Shown piece after piece: positions 1 through 6,669 of a stretch of 7,958 nt of DNA. Source of the stretch: Gammaproteobacteria bacterium. GTDB taxonomy: Bacteria; Pseudomonadota; Gammaproteobacteria; Pseudomonadales; UBA3067. Numbering within the stretch: the stretch's first letter is position 1; each line of letters begins with the position of its first letter. The notes beneath the pieces were generated by a model. That model searched no databases, was not told where the DNA came from, and saw only the letters and a list, made by a program, of their open reading frames with translations. Where the stretch lies: the NCBI GenBank assembly GCA_019090565.1, contig JAHRVS010000439.1, positions 1 to 7,958 of the forward strand, in the 5' to 3' direction. The position numbers and the translations under genes were made by a program.

Positions 1-550
1 ACAAACCCATTGCCGTTGCAATCAGAGCTTCAGCGATTCCTGGGGCAACCACCGCCAGCGTCGCCTGATTCATTTCCGCTAAAGATCGAAAAGAATTCAT
101 AATCCCCCAAACAGTGCCAAACAAACCAATGTATGGGCTGGTTGAACCCACCGTTGCCAAGAAAGAAAGGCTCTTTTCTAATCGTTCTTGCTCTCGAGAC
201 AAAGCCACCCGCATGGCACGCTGAGTTCCTTCCATAACAGCATCAGCATCGGCCTGAGAGTGTTGACGTAATCTGGCAAATTCTTTAAAACCTGCACGAA
301 AAATATTCTCCTGACCACTTTCTTCAGTAGGATTGGAATTAACACGCACATAGAGTCGCCCTAGGTCCACCCCGGACCAAAATTCCTCTTCAAACAGTCG
401 AATGTATTTTTCTGCCTTAGATAAAACAGAGAATCGCTGAAATATAATCACCCACGATACGATAGATATGAGCAATAACAGCCCCATCACAAGCTGCACC
501 AAAATACTGGCATTGCTAATAAGATGAATCAGGGACATATCTGTTTTCAC
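1..550 (-). CDS. tolQ: TolQ, Tol-Pal system inner-membrane proton-channel subunit (3' end cut by the window)
   Basis: TolQ belongs to the MotA/TolQ/ExbB family. With TolR it uses the proton-motive force to drive TolA, which keeps the outer membrane tied to the constricting septum. The first 183 codons are present. A first membrane helix lies at about residues 17-37, a large cytoplasmic loop follows with the FWSG and GFKEF patches seen in E. coli TolQ, the second helix is at about 128-152 (PYIGLFGTVWGI), and a third begins near 168 (APGIAEALIATAMGL). Thr146 and Thr179 match the channel-lining threonines of E. coli TolQ (Thr145, Thr178). I chose a GTG start at 550: GGAGA at 563-559 lies 8 nt upstream, and the resulting start VKTDM aligns with E. 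coli MTDM. The ATG at 538 would sit 20 nt from that site. tolR, tolA, tolB and pal are expected beyond the left edge. The gap to ruvB is 88 bp. Confidence 0.95.
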   Translation of the reverse strand, partial: MKTDMSLIHLISNASILVQLVMGLLLLISIVSWVIIFQRFSVLSKAEKYIRLFEEEFWSGVDLGRLYVRVNSNPTEESGQENIFRAGFKEFARLRQHSQADADAVMEGTQRAMRVALSREQERLEKSLSFLATVGSTSPYIGLFGTVWGIMNSFRSLAEMNQATLAVVAPGIAEALIATAMGL

Positions 551-638
551 AAGAATTTTCTCCGCTTGGTAAGCACTAAGCTCTCGTAGGAAATTTTTCA
601 ATAACAACTAAACCCTCAGTCTAGCTCAGCACTTCGGT

Positions 639-1682
639 TTAGCTATTCTGGTCATTATCGGTGAATGGAGCCTGAATAGGCTCTTCAGGGGTTAAACCAA
701 AATGCAAGTAAGCATGAGGCGTAACCACCCGCCCTCTTGCTGAGCGCATCAGGAAACCCTGCTGAATAAGGTAGGGCTCGACAACATCCTCTAGCGTACC
801 TACTTCTTCTGAGATGGCAGCAGAAATGCTACTAATACCCACAGGGCCACCGGAAAATTTTTCAATCATGCACAATAAGAAGCGGCGATCCATGTTATCC
901 AACCCACACTGGTCAACGGCTAACATATTCAGCGCTTGCTGCGCGACATCGAGAGTGATGACGCCTTCAGCCTTTACTTCTGCGTAATCTCTTACTCGCC
1001 TCAACAGTCTATTAGCAATACGAGGAGTACCTCGTGAGCGCCGTGCAATTTCGAGCGCCCCCATTGCTTCCATTTTTACACCCATGATTCCTGCTGAGCG
1101 CTGCAATATAGTAGATAGATCGCCAACATTATAAAACTCTAGGCGCTGAACGATGCCGAATCGGTCACGTAATGGAGAAGTAAGCAAGCCAGCTCGTGTT
1201 GTGGCGCCCACCAAGGTGAACGGCGGGAGGTCCAGCTTGATAGATCGCGCAGCAGGCCCCTCCCCAATAACAATGTCAAGCTGAAAGTCCTCCATCGCCG
1301 GGTATAAAATTTCTTCAACGGAGGGGTTTAGGCGATGAATTTCGTCAACAAACAGCACATCACCTTCTTCCAAATTAGTAAGCTGGGCTGCTAGGTCACC
1401 GGCCTTTTCAAGCACCGGCCCTGAGGTAGACTTAATCTGGCTGTTCATTTCGATAGCAATAATATTGGCAAGGGTCGTTTTCCCTAAACCTGGAGGGCCA
1501 AAAATCAATGTATGGTCAAGGGGTTCTTGTCGATTCCTGGCAGCAGTCATAAAGATTTCCATCTGCTCCCTTACAACGGGTTGCCCAATATAGTCTTGCA
1601 ATGCTGTGGGGCGGATTGCGCGATCAAACTGCTTTTCATTTTCTTTTGAGACAGACGAAATAATTCGGTCTGATTCAATCAT
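639..1682 (-). CDS. ruvB: RuvB, Holliday-junction branch-migration ATPase
   Basis: RuvB is the AAA+ motor that, as hexameric rings flanking a RuvA core, pumps DNA through Holliday junctions during recombination and fork repair. The protein has 347 residues, normal for the family. Visible motifs are Walker A GPPGLGKT (62-69), Walker B LFVDEIH (110-116), sensor 1 GATTR (159-163), the arginine-finger segment LRDRFG (171-176), and sensor 2 [12 protein letters not shown] (218-229). A C-terminal winged-helix domain from about 260 to 335 includes [14 protein letters not shown] and the RGR segment. The ATG at 1682 is preceded by GGGG 8 nt upstream. The gene is 106 bp downstream of ruvA, and that gap holds a hairpin and an imperfect LexA-like box. 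All catalytic motifs are intact and nothing looks damaged. Confidence 0.99.
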   Translation of the reverse strand: MIESDRIISSVSKENEKQFDRAIRPTALQDYIGQPVVREQMEIFMTAARNRQEPLDHTLIFGPPGLGKTTLANIIAIEMNSQIKSTSGPVLEKAGDLAAQLTNLEEGDVLFVDEIHRLNPSVEEILYPAMEDFQLDIVIGEGPAARSIKLDLPPFTLVGATTRAGLLTSPLRDRFGIVQRLEFYNVGDLSTILQRSAGIMGVKMEAMGALEIARRSRGTPRIANRLLRRVRDYAEVKAEGVITLDVAQQALNMLAVDQCGLDNMDRRFLLCMIEKFSGGPVGISSISAAISEEVGTLEDVVEPYLIQQGFLMRSARGRVVTPHAYLHFGLTPEEPIQAPFTDNDQNS

Positions 1683-1713
1683 TTAAACAACCCCATGTCA
1701 CACGCTTCTTTTT

Positions 1714-1729
1714 CTGTGTAATCGGCCAG
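1714..1729. promoter_or_regulatory. Imperfect LexA-like (SOS) box before ruvB
   Basis: The plus strand reads CTGTGTAATCGGCCAG. Against the enterobacterial/pseudomonad LexA core CTGT-N8-ACAG this matches 7 of 8 core positions, with one perfect half-site and one carrying C for A. The central 8 bases are less AT-rich than in strong boxes. It lies 31 bp upstream of the ruvB start, and ruvAB are SOS-induced in E. coli. It precedes ruvB and not the ruvC or ruvA start, so it would need an internal promoter that I cannot identify. A 7/8 match is not rare by chance, so this is a weak call. Confidence 0.25.
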
Positions 1730-1738
1730 TATGTGATA

Positions 1739-1758
1739 GACGCTTGCCTGCCAGCGTC
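1739..1758 (-). repeat. Intercistronic hairpin between ruvA and ruvB
   Basis: A perfect 6-bp inverted repeat (GACGCT at 1739-1744, AGCGTC at 1753-1758) encloses an 8-base loop, 31 bp downstream of the ruvA stop. No T-run follows on the minus strand, so it does not look like an intrinsic terminator. It could be a stability or processing element between the two messages, or chance. Confidence 0.35.
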
Positions 1759-1788
1759 ACTTTCTCGTATCAGCATTTCTATTTTGAA

Positions 1789-2406
1789 TCAGCCGACCAT
1801 TCCCTTTAGGGCTAAACGGATCAATGTTTCGCTGCTCCCCCCTTGGTCTTTGACTTTGCTCACCATGCGGTTTGCTTCTGCCGCCTTATAACCCAAAGCC
1901 ACTAAGGCATCTTCAGCTTCTTGGATGTATTCATTTGGAGATAGTTCAACTTGGTCGGTACTGATTAACACATTGGAGCTGCTATCGCTTACCGTTGCAT
2001 CCCAGTCCTTAAATTTATCACGCATTTCGATCACAAGACGTTCGGCTGTCTTTTTTCCCACACCCGGCAATTTGGTTAAGGTTGCCGTATCACCATGTTG
2101 CACGCATAAAACAAACGCATTCACTTCCATTCCAGAAAGAATCGCCAATGCCATTTTAGGGCCAACGCCGCTAATTTTTATTAAAGTACGAAATAACTCC
2201 CTTTCTTTTTTATCGTAAAAACCGAAGAGTGTATGCGCATCTTCACGCACAGATAGGTGAGTATGAAGTACAACTGTCTCCCCCACTTTTGGCAAACGGT
2301 AGAAGGTACACATGGGGGCATTTACTTCATAACCCACGCCGTTCACGTCAAGCAGCAGCTGAGGTGGCTGCTTGTCAGCAATTACACCCCTTAAAAATCC
2401 AATCAT
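1789..2406 (-). CDS. ruvA: RuvA, Holliday-junction binding protein
   Basis: RuvA tetramers bind and flatten the four-way junction and load RuvB rings on opposite arms. The protein has 205 residues, as is usual. It shows an N-terminal OB-fold beginning MIGFLRGVI (about 1-63), two helix-hairpin-helix motifs (KISGVGPKMALAIL at 77-90 and LTKLPGVGKKTAERLV at 110-125), and a flexible acidic/serine-rich linker (about 136-157). The C-terminal domain III (about 158-205, EAEDALVALGYKAAEANRM) contacts RuvB. The ATG at 2406 follows GAGGG at 2418-2414 with 7 nt spacing. That site overlaps the ruvC stop codon (10 bp separate the two genes), so ruvC and ruvA are probably translationally coupled. Confidence 0.98.
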   Translation of the reverse strand: MIGFLRGVIADKQPPQLLLDVNGVGYEVNAPMCTFYRLPKVGETVVLHTHLSVREDAHTLFGFYDKKERELFRTLIKISGVGPKMALAILSGMEVNAFVLCVQHGDTATLTKLPGVGKKTAERLVIEMRDKFKDWDATVSDSSSNVLISTDQVELSPNEYIQEAEDALVALGYKAAEANRMVSKVKDQGGSSETLIRLALKGMVG

Positions 2407-2416
2407 TTCTCTACCC

Positions 2417-2935
2417 TCATCTCACTCGTCCTCTGCGAAAGCCCTGCGCACCAAGTAGCGCCGCCATGCCTTGATTCATATGGGCGTGGCACAAAGCAAT
2501 GGCCAAGCCATCTGCGGCATCTTCCGGCGGAGATGATTCCAGCTTTAATAATCGACAAACCATATGCTGGACCTGAGATTTCTCGGCCCCTCCCTTGCCC
2601 ACCACGGCCTGTTTAACCTGGCGTGCAGAGTATTCAGAAACAGGAATAGAACGGCTGGATGCCGCAACAATTGCCACACCCCTTGCCTGACCCAATTTAA
2701 AGGCAGAACTTGGATTTTTACCTAAAAATACTTGTTCGATGGCTGCTTCATCGGGCTTGTATTCTTGAACGATTTCACTGATACCTTCAAATATTTGCTG
2801 AAGGCGCTGCGGAAAATCATCACCACGGGTACGTATACAACCGCTGCCTACATACCGAGGTTGCCCGCGCTGATATTCAATAAGCCCAAAGCCCGTACAG
2901 CGAGACCCTGGGTCAATGCCTAATATAAGGGACAT
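2417..2935 (-). CDS. ruvC: RuvC, Holliday-junction resolvase
   Basis: RuvC is a dimeric, metal-dependent endonuclease with an RNase H-like fold that nicks opposing strands of Holliday junctions held by RuvAB. It has 172 residues, against 173 in E. coli. The four acidic catalytic residues are present: Asp8 (LGIDPGS), Glu67 (AIEQVF), Asp139 and Asp142 ([10 protein letters not shown]). The conserved LGQARGVAI (81-89) and KSQVQHMV (119-126) segments and a basic C-terminus (RRGRVR) are also visible. An upstream in-frame ATG at 2992 would add 19 residues. I prefer 2935 because AGGA lies 6 nt upstream and the protein then begins [11 protein letters not shown], matching family members. A 182-bp gap separates it from yebC, room for a promoter, but I see no consensus pair there. 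Confidence 0.98.
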   Translation of the reverse strand: MSLILGIDPGSRCTGFGLIEYQRGQPRYVGSGCIRTRGDDFPQRLQQIFEGISEIVQEYKPDEAAIEQVFLGKNPSSAFKLGQARGVAIVAASSRSIPVSEYSARQVKQAVVGKGGAEKSQVQHMVCRLLKLESSPPEDAADGLAIALCHAHMNQGMAALLGAQGFRRGRVR

Positions 2936-3117
2936 CGCATTTCCTGAAGTAAGTCCATTGCAGAAGTGCTTGTCTTCAATTTTTTGCCACAAACGGCTGC
3001 GTGTAAACTCCGCTTTTCCGTTTAATTTTTCCTTGCCCCTTATCCAGATTAGAAAAATTCATCAACCTGGATTTCATAAACCTATTAAGTAGCGCGGCAA
3101 ACCTTCATGGCACCAGA

Positions 3118-3870
3118 CTATTGGTTCGCTAGGTGCTCCATCAACTCTGCCGTAAAGTTAGCATTAGAGTAAACATTTTGCACGTCATCAAGGTCTTCAA
3201 GCACGTCAATTAGGCGCATGACTTTTTCCGCCATATCCGCATCCATATCCATCATGTTTTCCGCTGCCATGGTCACCTCAGCCCCTTCTGGAGTGAAATC
3301 TTGGGCCTTCAAACCATCTAATACGCTGCCAAAAGTTTCAAATGCGGTGATGACATCCACACTCCCATCATCATGGCTGACGATGTCATCCGCGCCCAGC
3401 TCAAGCGCCTGCTCCATCAGCGCATCTTCATCAACGCCTGGCGCAAACGAAATTTCCCCTCGACGCGTAAACATGTATGCCACTGAGCCATTCGTACCCA
3501 GGTTTCCACCTGCTTTACTGAAGGCGTGCCTCACCTCAGCCACCGTTCGATTAACGTTGTCTGTCATGGTTTCCACTAGCACCGCCGCGCCACCAGGCCC
3601 ATAACCTTCGTAGGTCAACTCATCAAGACTTTTATCGTCATCTTCGCCTGCACCACGCTTAATCGCTCGATCAATTGTGTCACGGGTCATATTCGCGGTC
3701 AGCGCTTTGTCCACCACAGCTCGTAAACGAGGGTTATTCGCTGACTCAGGGCCACCCATCCGCGAAGCAATCGTGATTTCACGAATAAGTTTGGTGAATA
3801 CCTTTCCACGCTTCGCGTCTTGTCCCGCTTTACGGTGACGAATATTTGCCCATTTACTATGACCGGCCAT
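3118..3870 (-). CDS. yebC: YebC/TACO1-family protein (PmpR-type)
   Basis: The 250-residue protein opens with the family signature [23 protein letters not shown] and carries [13 protein letters not shown] (88-100) and [14 protein letters not shown] (121-134). The three-domain TACO1/YebC layout is expected: an N-terminal helical domain to about 75, then two alpha/beta domains. Family members have been described both as DNA-binding regulators (PmpR in P. aeruginosa, acting on pqsR) and as ribosome-associated factors that relieve stalling on proline-rich stretches. The sequence does not decide between these roles. An acidic methionine-rich patch (about 205-216, [12 protein letters not shown]) stands out. 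The ATG at 3870 has AGAGG 6 nt upstream. The gene begins 42 bp after the end of aspS and almost certainly shares its transcript. Confidence 0.97.
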   Translation of the reverse strand: MAGHSKWANIRHRKAGQDAKRGKVFTKLIREITIASRMGGPESANNPRLRAVVDKALTANMTRDTIDRAIKRGAGEDDDKSLDELTYEGYGPGGAAVLVETMTDNVNRTVAEVRHAFSKAGGNLGTNGSVAYMFTRRGEISFAPGVDEDALMEQALELGADDIVSHDDGSVDVITAFETFGSVLDGLKAQDFTPEGAEVTMAAENMMDMDADMAEKVMRLIDVLEDLDDVQNVYSNANFTAELMEHLANQ

Positions 3871-3912
3871 ATGGCGCCTCTTTCTCTTTAATGATTGGCA
3901 TCAAGTCAGCAG

Positions 3913-5700
3913 CTACTCGCTGGCTTCGCTCGATTCAGTGACCACTTTACGCAAACGAATCCCAACATCGCGTAACTTATCACCCGCTACTGCCGAGGGT
4001 GCATTCGTAAGCATACAGGCTGCCGTTTGTGTTTTGGGAAAGGCAATAACGTCTCGTATCGTTTTTGCATCGGTCATCAGCATAATCAAGCGGTCCAGTC
4101 CGAAAGCCAAACCACCGTGTGGCGGGCATCCGAACTGGAGTGCATCGAGTAAGAAGCTAAACTTTTCCTGAGCGTCTTCCTCACTAATACCAAGGATATT
4201 GAAAACCTGCTGCTGCATGTCTGTTTCGTGGATACGCAAAGAACCGCCACCTAGCTCCGTACCGTTCAAAACGATATCCCACGCGCATGACAGTGCTTCA
4301 CCAGGGTTTTTCTCTAGCTCTTCAGGGCTACACGAAGGACGGGTAAAGGGGTGATGAAGCGGTGTCCACTGACCACTGTCCGTTTCTTCGAACATGGGGA
4401 AATCCACCACCCACAGTGGCGCCCATTCGTGAGTATAAAGCTGGCGATCTTCGCCAAGTTTTACGCGCAACGCTCCCAGCGCTTCATTCACCACTTTGAT
4501 TTTATCAGCACCGAAGAAAACAATGTCGCCGCTTTCTGCGGCCACTCTGCTTAATATCTCATCGACGACTTCGTCGGGCAGAAACTTTAGAATAGGCGAC
4601 TGCAGGCCTTCTTTACCCTTTTCTAAATCATTGACCTTAATGTAGGCAAGACCCCGGGCGCCATAGATGCTGACAAACTTGGTGTATTCATCAATGTTTT
4701 TGCGGCTTAGTTCTCCGCCTCTGGGCAAACGTAGTGCCGCTACGCGACCATTTTCATCATTCGCCGGGCCAGAGAAAACTTTAAAGTCAACGCCCTGCAT
4801 TAGGTCACTGACATCAACCAACTCGAGAGGAATACGAAGATCAGGTTTATCGCTGCCGTAGCGGGTCATGGCATCGGCGTAGGTCATTCGGGGGAAAGAC
4901 CCCAGTTCAACATCAAGCACTTCTTTAAAGAGATCAACCATCATGCCTTCTGCCAGAGAGATGATGAATTCCTCATCAACAAAAGACGCTTCAATATCGA
5001 CTTGGGTAAACTCTGGTTGTCGATCTGCTCGCAGGTCTTCATCACGAAAACATTTTGCAATTTGATAGTAACGGTCAATGCCAGACACCATCAACAACTG
5101 TTTGAATAACTGCGGCGACTGAGGCAACGCAAAAAACTGGCCATTATGAGTACGACTTGGAACGAGATAATCTCGCGCACCTTCAGGCGTTTCACGTGTC
5201 AAGATGGGTGTTTCAATGTCCAAAAACCCATTGTTTTCTAAATAGTTGCGCATGTTCGAGGTGACCCGTGAACGAAAGCGCAACCGCTCAAGCATTTCTG
5301 GGCGACGCAGGTCAATATATCGATAACGTAGACGAACATCCTCTCCCACAGATTGATGCTCATCCAGCTGAAAAGGAGGCGTTGAAGCTTTATTAAGAAT
5401 GGTTAGCTCTTTTGCCAGCACTTCAATTTGCCCCGTGGGCATGTCGGCGTTAACCGTTCCTTCTGGTCGAGGGCGAACCCGACCCTTTATTTTTAACACA
5501 AATTCACTGCGCACTTTTTCTGCTAGGGCGAAGGCTTCTTCTGTATCAGGATCAATGACGACTTGCGCAATGCCATCTCGATCACGCATATCAAGAAAAA
5601 TAACACCACCATGATCTCGACGGCGATGAACCCACCCACATAATTCTACAGTTTGCTCGTTGTGCTCTTCGTTCAATTCACCACAATAATGGGTTCGCAT
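3913..5700 (-). CDS. aspS: Aspartyl-tRNA synthetase, bacterial type, probably non-discriminating (Asp/Asn)
   Basis: This class IIb synthetase charges tRNA-Asp with aspartate in the cytoplasm. It has 595 residues, as is usual for bacterial AspRS. The N-terminal OB-fold anticodon-binding domain runs to about 105. Motif 1 is around [10 protein letters not shown] (158-167), the flipping loop is [10 protein letters not shown] (174-183), and motif 2 is [16 protein letters not shown] (218-233). The bacterial GAD insertion spans about 290-420. LGGGS lies at 483-487 and motif 3 is GLAFGLDRL (530-538). In the anticodon domain, His30 (RRRDHGG) and Gly81 (RPEGTVN) replace the Leu30 and Lys81 of E. coli. 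They correspond to residues reported as non-discriminating determinants in P. aeruginosa AspRS, so the enzyme may also make Asp-tRNA-Asn for GatCAB. The ATG at 5700 gives MRTHYCGEL, matching E. coli MRTEYCGQL; the ribosome-binding site is weak (AGGT, 9 nt upstream). Confidence 0.99.
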   Translation of the reverse strand: MRTHYCGELNEEHNEQTVELCGWVHRRRDHGGVIFLDMRDRDGIAQVVIDPDTEEAFALAEKVRSEFVLKIKGRVRPRPEGTVNADMPTGQIEVLAKELTILNKASTPPFQLDEHQSVGEDVRLRYRYIDLRRPEMLERLRFRSRVTSNMRNYLENNGFLDIETPILTRETPEGARDYLVPSRTHNGQFFALPQSPQLFKQLLMVSGIDRYYQIAKCFRDEDLRADRQPEFTQVDIEASFVDEEFIISLAEGMMVDLFKEVLDVELGSFPRMTYADAMTRYGSDKPDLRIPLELVDVSDLMQGVDFKVFSGPANDENGRVAALRLPRGGELSRKNIDEYTKFVSIYGARGLAYIKVNDLEKGKEGLQSPILKFLPDEVVDEILSRVAAESGDIVFFGADKIKVVNEALGALRVKLGEDRQLYTHEWAPLWVVDFPMFEETDSGQWTPLHHPFTRPSCSPEELEKNPGEALSCAWDIVLNGTELGGGSLRIHETDMQQQVFNILGISEEDAQEKFSFLLDALQFGCPPHGGLAFGLDRLIMLMTDAKTIRDVIAFPKTQTAACMLTNAPSAVAGDKLRDVGIRLRKVVTESSEASE

Positions 5701-5760
5701 GTTTTAGTTACCTGTTGCTAACGCTATCAAATTCTTAGTTTCAAAACCTTGCACCAAAAG

Positions 5761-5799
5761 AGGCCTGCTACTGCCTGTTTCAAGCTAGGCCTAAAGCCT
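5761..5799. repeat. Clustered GCCT/AGGC repeats in the aspS leader
   Basis: Two copies of the palindrome AGGCCT (5761-5766 and 5787-5792) frame a 20-base spacer. Two further GCCT copies lie at 5773-5776 and 5796-5799. Several alternative short stems are possible, including AGGCCT with AGGCCT and AGGC (5787-5790) with GCCT (5796-5799). The cluster is in the 235-bp gap between fmdB and aspS (5701-5935), about 60-100 bp before the aspS start. Apart from this, that gap holds no gene, no clear promoter and no terminator with a T-run in the direction of transcription. Confidence 0.3.
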
Positions 5800-5935
5800 T
5801 CCCTCGAAACAATCACTACTATCAGCCTTCCTTGCGCAACACAAGACGACAGCAGATAGGCAGTCCCGTTGGTTTATGGAGTTATTAACCTTGGTTTTTT
5901 AGTGTCTCAAGCACAATGGGAGACGTCAAAGAATA

Positions 5936-6184
5936 TCAGTCACCACCCGAAGAGGAGCTGCTATTAGAAGCGCTCTCACTTTTAGCAATATTTTTCTTAT
6001 TGCCGCTTTTAAAGTCAGTTTCGTACCAACCTGCGCCTTTGAGGCGAAAACCTGCCGCAGATACTTTTTTCGTCAACTCTGGCTTATTGCACTCGGGACA
6101 GTCCCGCAGCGGTGCATCATTGATCTTCTGCAGCTTATCCATATTATGCCCGCAACTTCCGCACTCATACTCATATATAGGCAT
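5936..6184 (-). CDS. FmdB-family small zinc-ribbon protein
   Basis: This 82-residue protein of unknown molecular function starts MPIYEYECGSCGH, the hallmark of the FmdB/CxxC_CxxC regulatory-protein family. Two CxxC pairs (Cys8/Cys11 and Cys29/Cys32) should form a single zinc-binding ribbon. The conserved segment AGFRLKGAGWYETDFK (44-59) follows, then a lysine- and serine-rich, probably disordered tail ending SSSSSGGD. An upstream in-frame ATG at 6205 would add seven residues. I prefer 6184 because GAGG lies 8 nt upstream and MPIYEY is the usual family start. The gene is found just before aspS in Pseudomonas and relatives, so the pairing looks conserved. A role in regulation or translation is only suggested by this context. 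Confidence 0.93.
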   Translation of the reverse strand: MPIYEYECGSCGHNMDKLQKINDAPLRDCPECNKPELTKKVSAAGFRLKGAGWYETDFKSGNKKNIAKSESASNSSSSSGGD

Positions 6185-6210
6185 GGTATAACCCTCACTT
6201 CTCAAGTACT

Positions 6211-6228
6211 GCGTATTTCATTATACGC
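6211..6228. promoter_or_regulatory. Perfect inverted repeat over the fmdB -10 box, candidate operator
   Basis: GCGTAT (6211-6216) and ATACGC (6223-6228) form a perfect 6-bp inverted repeat with a 6-base spacer. It covers the entire minus-strand TATAAT at 6225-6220 and lies 27 bp upstream of the fmdB start. Its 18-bp size and position suit a dimeric repressor, but no regulator is identified. Confidence 0.35.
6220..6225 (-). promoter_or_regulatory. Candidate -10 box of the proximal fmdB-aspS promoter
   Basis: The minus strand carries a perfect sigma-70 -10 hexamer, TATAAT. Transcription would start near 6213 and give a leader of roughly 29 nt to the fmdB ATG, with the ribosome-binding site well placed. 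No good -35 hexamer lies 16-18 bp upstream (the 17-bp position reads CAAAGA) and there is no extended TG motif, so activity may depend on an activator or on the overlapping palindrome. Confidence 0.45.
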
Positions 6229-6361
6229 TGACACAAAGCACCTCTTTGCCATTCGTCTGTTTCTGACGCTAGTACGGCAACCCCAAGTAAAACCAACACA
6301 CACCGACTGTGTATACGAGTTTAGCCATGAAGCCAATCGCGGAAATACCACGCTTCTAGAG

Positions 6362-6381
6362 GCCTTTACAATAAAAAAGGC
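6362..6381. repeat. Small inverted repeat, 6-bp stem
   Basis: GCCTTT (6362-6367) and AAAGGC (6376-6381) are perfect inverted arms around an 8-base loop. Neither strand has a T-run after the stem, so it is not a standard terminator. In minus-strand transcripts from the distal candidate promoter it would sit at the very 5' end, where it could protect the RNA. Confidence 0.3.
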
Positions 6382-6385
6382 ACTG

Positions 6386-6414
6386 ATTATACCCATGAAT
6401 CACTCTAGCGTCAT
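6386..6414 (-). promoter_or_regulatory. Candidate distal promoter of the fmdB-aspS operon
   Basis: On the minus strand, ATGACG (6414-6409; 4 of 6 matches to TTGACA, with the TGAC core) is followed after exactly 17 bp by a perfect TATAAT (6391-6386). Transcription would begin near 6379 and leave a leader of about 195 nt before fmdB. As a hexamer pair it is the best sigma-70 match I found for the leftward operon. Confidence 0.4.
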
Positions 6415-6533
6415 CCTATTCAATTTAGAGCCAATACCAAGCTCCCATTTCTGCATTTACTAGGTATTTTTATGCGGATTGAAGCCCAATGTTCAATTTC
6501 ACCGAAAAAACCGCTAAATAATTGATTTTAAGC

Positions 6534-6562
6534 TTGCTCGTTTTAAACAAAACACCTATAAA
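6534..6562 (+). promoter_or_regulatory. Candidate promoter of the HU-family gene
   Basis: TTGCTC (6534-6539) and TATAAA (6557-6562; 5 of 6 matches) are separated by 17 bp. The predicted start, near 6569, falls on a tandem CGTCAT repeat and leaves a leader of about 100 nt. The -35 match is poor (3 of 6). Another AT-rich block, TAATATATA at 6612-6620, is a possible alternative -10 closer to the gene. Confidence 0.35.
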
Positions 6563-6567
6563 TAAGG

Positions 6568-6581
6568 CGTCATTACGTCAT
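6568..6581 (+). repeat. Tandem CGTCAT repeat at the predicted HU-gene start site
   Basis: CGTCAT occurs at 6568-6573 and 6576-6581 with an 8-bp period, just downstream of the candidate -10 box. A third copy at 6409-6414 forms the minus-strand -35 candidate. This may be a regulator site or coincidence. Confidence 0.25.
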
Positions 6582-6669
6582 CAGCAGAAAATGAATCCAC
6601 CCACTCACCCTTAATATATAGCAAACTAACTCCTTACAGTTTGTTAACCAATGAAAGGAATACCTGAAC

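Larger units (their letters stand above)
6185..6669. other. 485-bp divergent intergenic region
   Basis: This non-coding stretch separates fmdB (leftward) from the HU-family gene (rightward). It is AT-rich, particularly from about 6400 to 6660. It holds two minus-strand TATAAT boxes, one plus-strand promoter candidate, a palindrome over one -10 box, a small hairpin at 6362-6381, a 5-bp hairpin at 6298-6312 (ACACA/TGTGT, 5-base loop), and a tandem CGTCAT repeat. Open reading frames inside it are short or lack ribosome-binding sites and protein-like composition. I see no tRNA or recognisable small RNA. Confidence 0.8.

Noticed and set aside
1675..1776. 33-codon minus-strand ORF in the ruvA-ruvB gap whose stop overlaps the ruvB start
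   Set aside because: The overlap of its TGA with the ruvB ATG looks like translational coupling, but no ribosome-binding site precedes its ATG, so it is probably chance.
2936..2992. Longer RuvC start at 2992
   Set aside because: It would add 19 residues unlike the family. The ATG at 2935 has AGGA 6 nt upstream and gives the normal [12 protein letters not shown]-terminus.
2976..3077. 33-codon minus-strand ORF between yebC and ruvC
   Set aside because: The only AGG is 3 nt from the ATG, too close to act as a ribosome-binding site. The Lys/Asn-rich product resembles no known family.
3001..3117. Dedicated ruvCAB promoter in the yebC-ruvC gap
   Set aside because: TTGATG-N17-TAAGGG and TTGCCG-N16-TATGAA are present on the minus strand, but each has a weak -10 and nothing favours one over the other.
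5903..5925. GTCTC/GAGAC inverted repeat just after fmdB as a terminator
   Set aside because: The stem is only 5 bp with an 11-12-base loop, and in the direction of fmdB transcription it is followed by A residues and not T residues.
6202..6396. 64-codon minus-strand open frame upstream of fmdB
   Set aside because: It has no ribosome-binding site and is rich in Arg, Ser and Cys without any domain pattern. It also runs through both the TATAAT at 6391-6386 and the fmdB palindrome, so it is most likely fortuitous.
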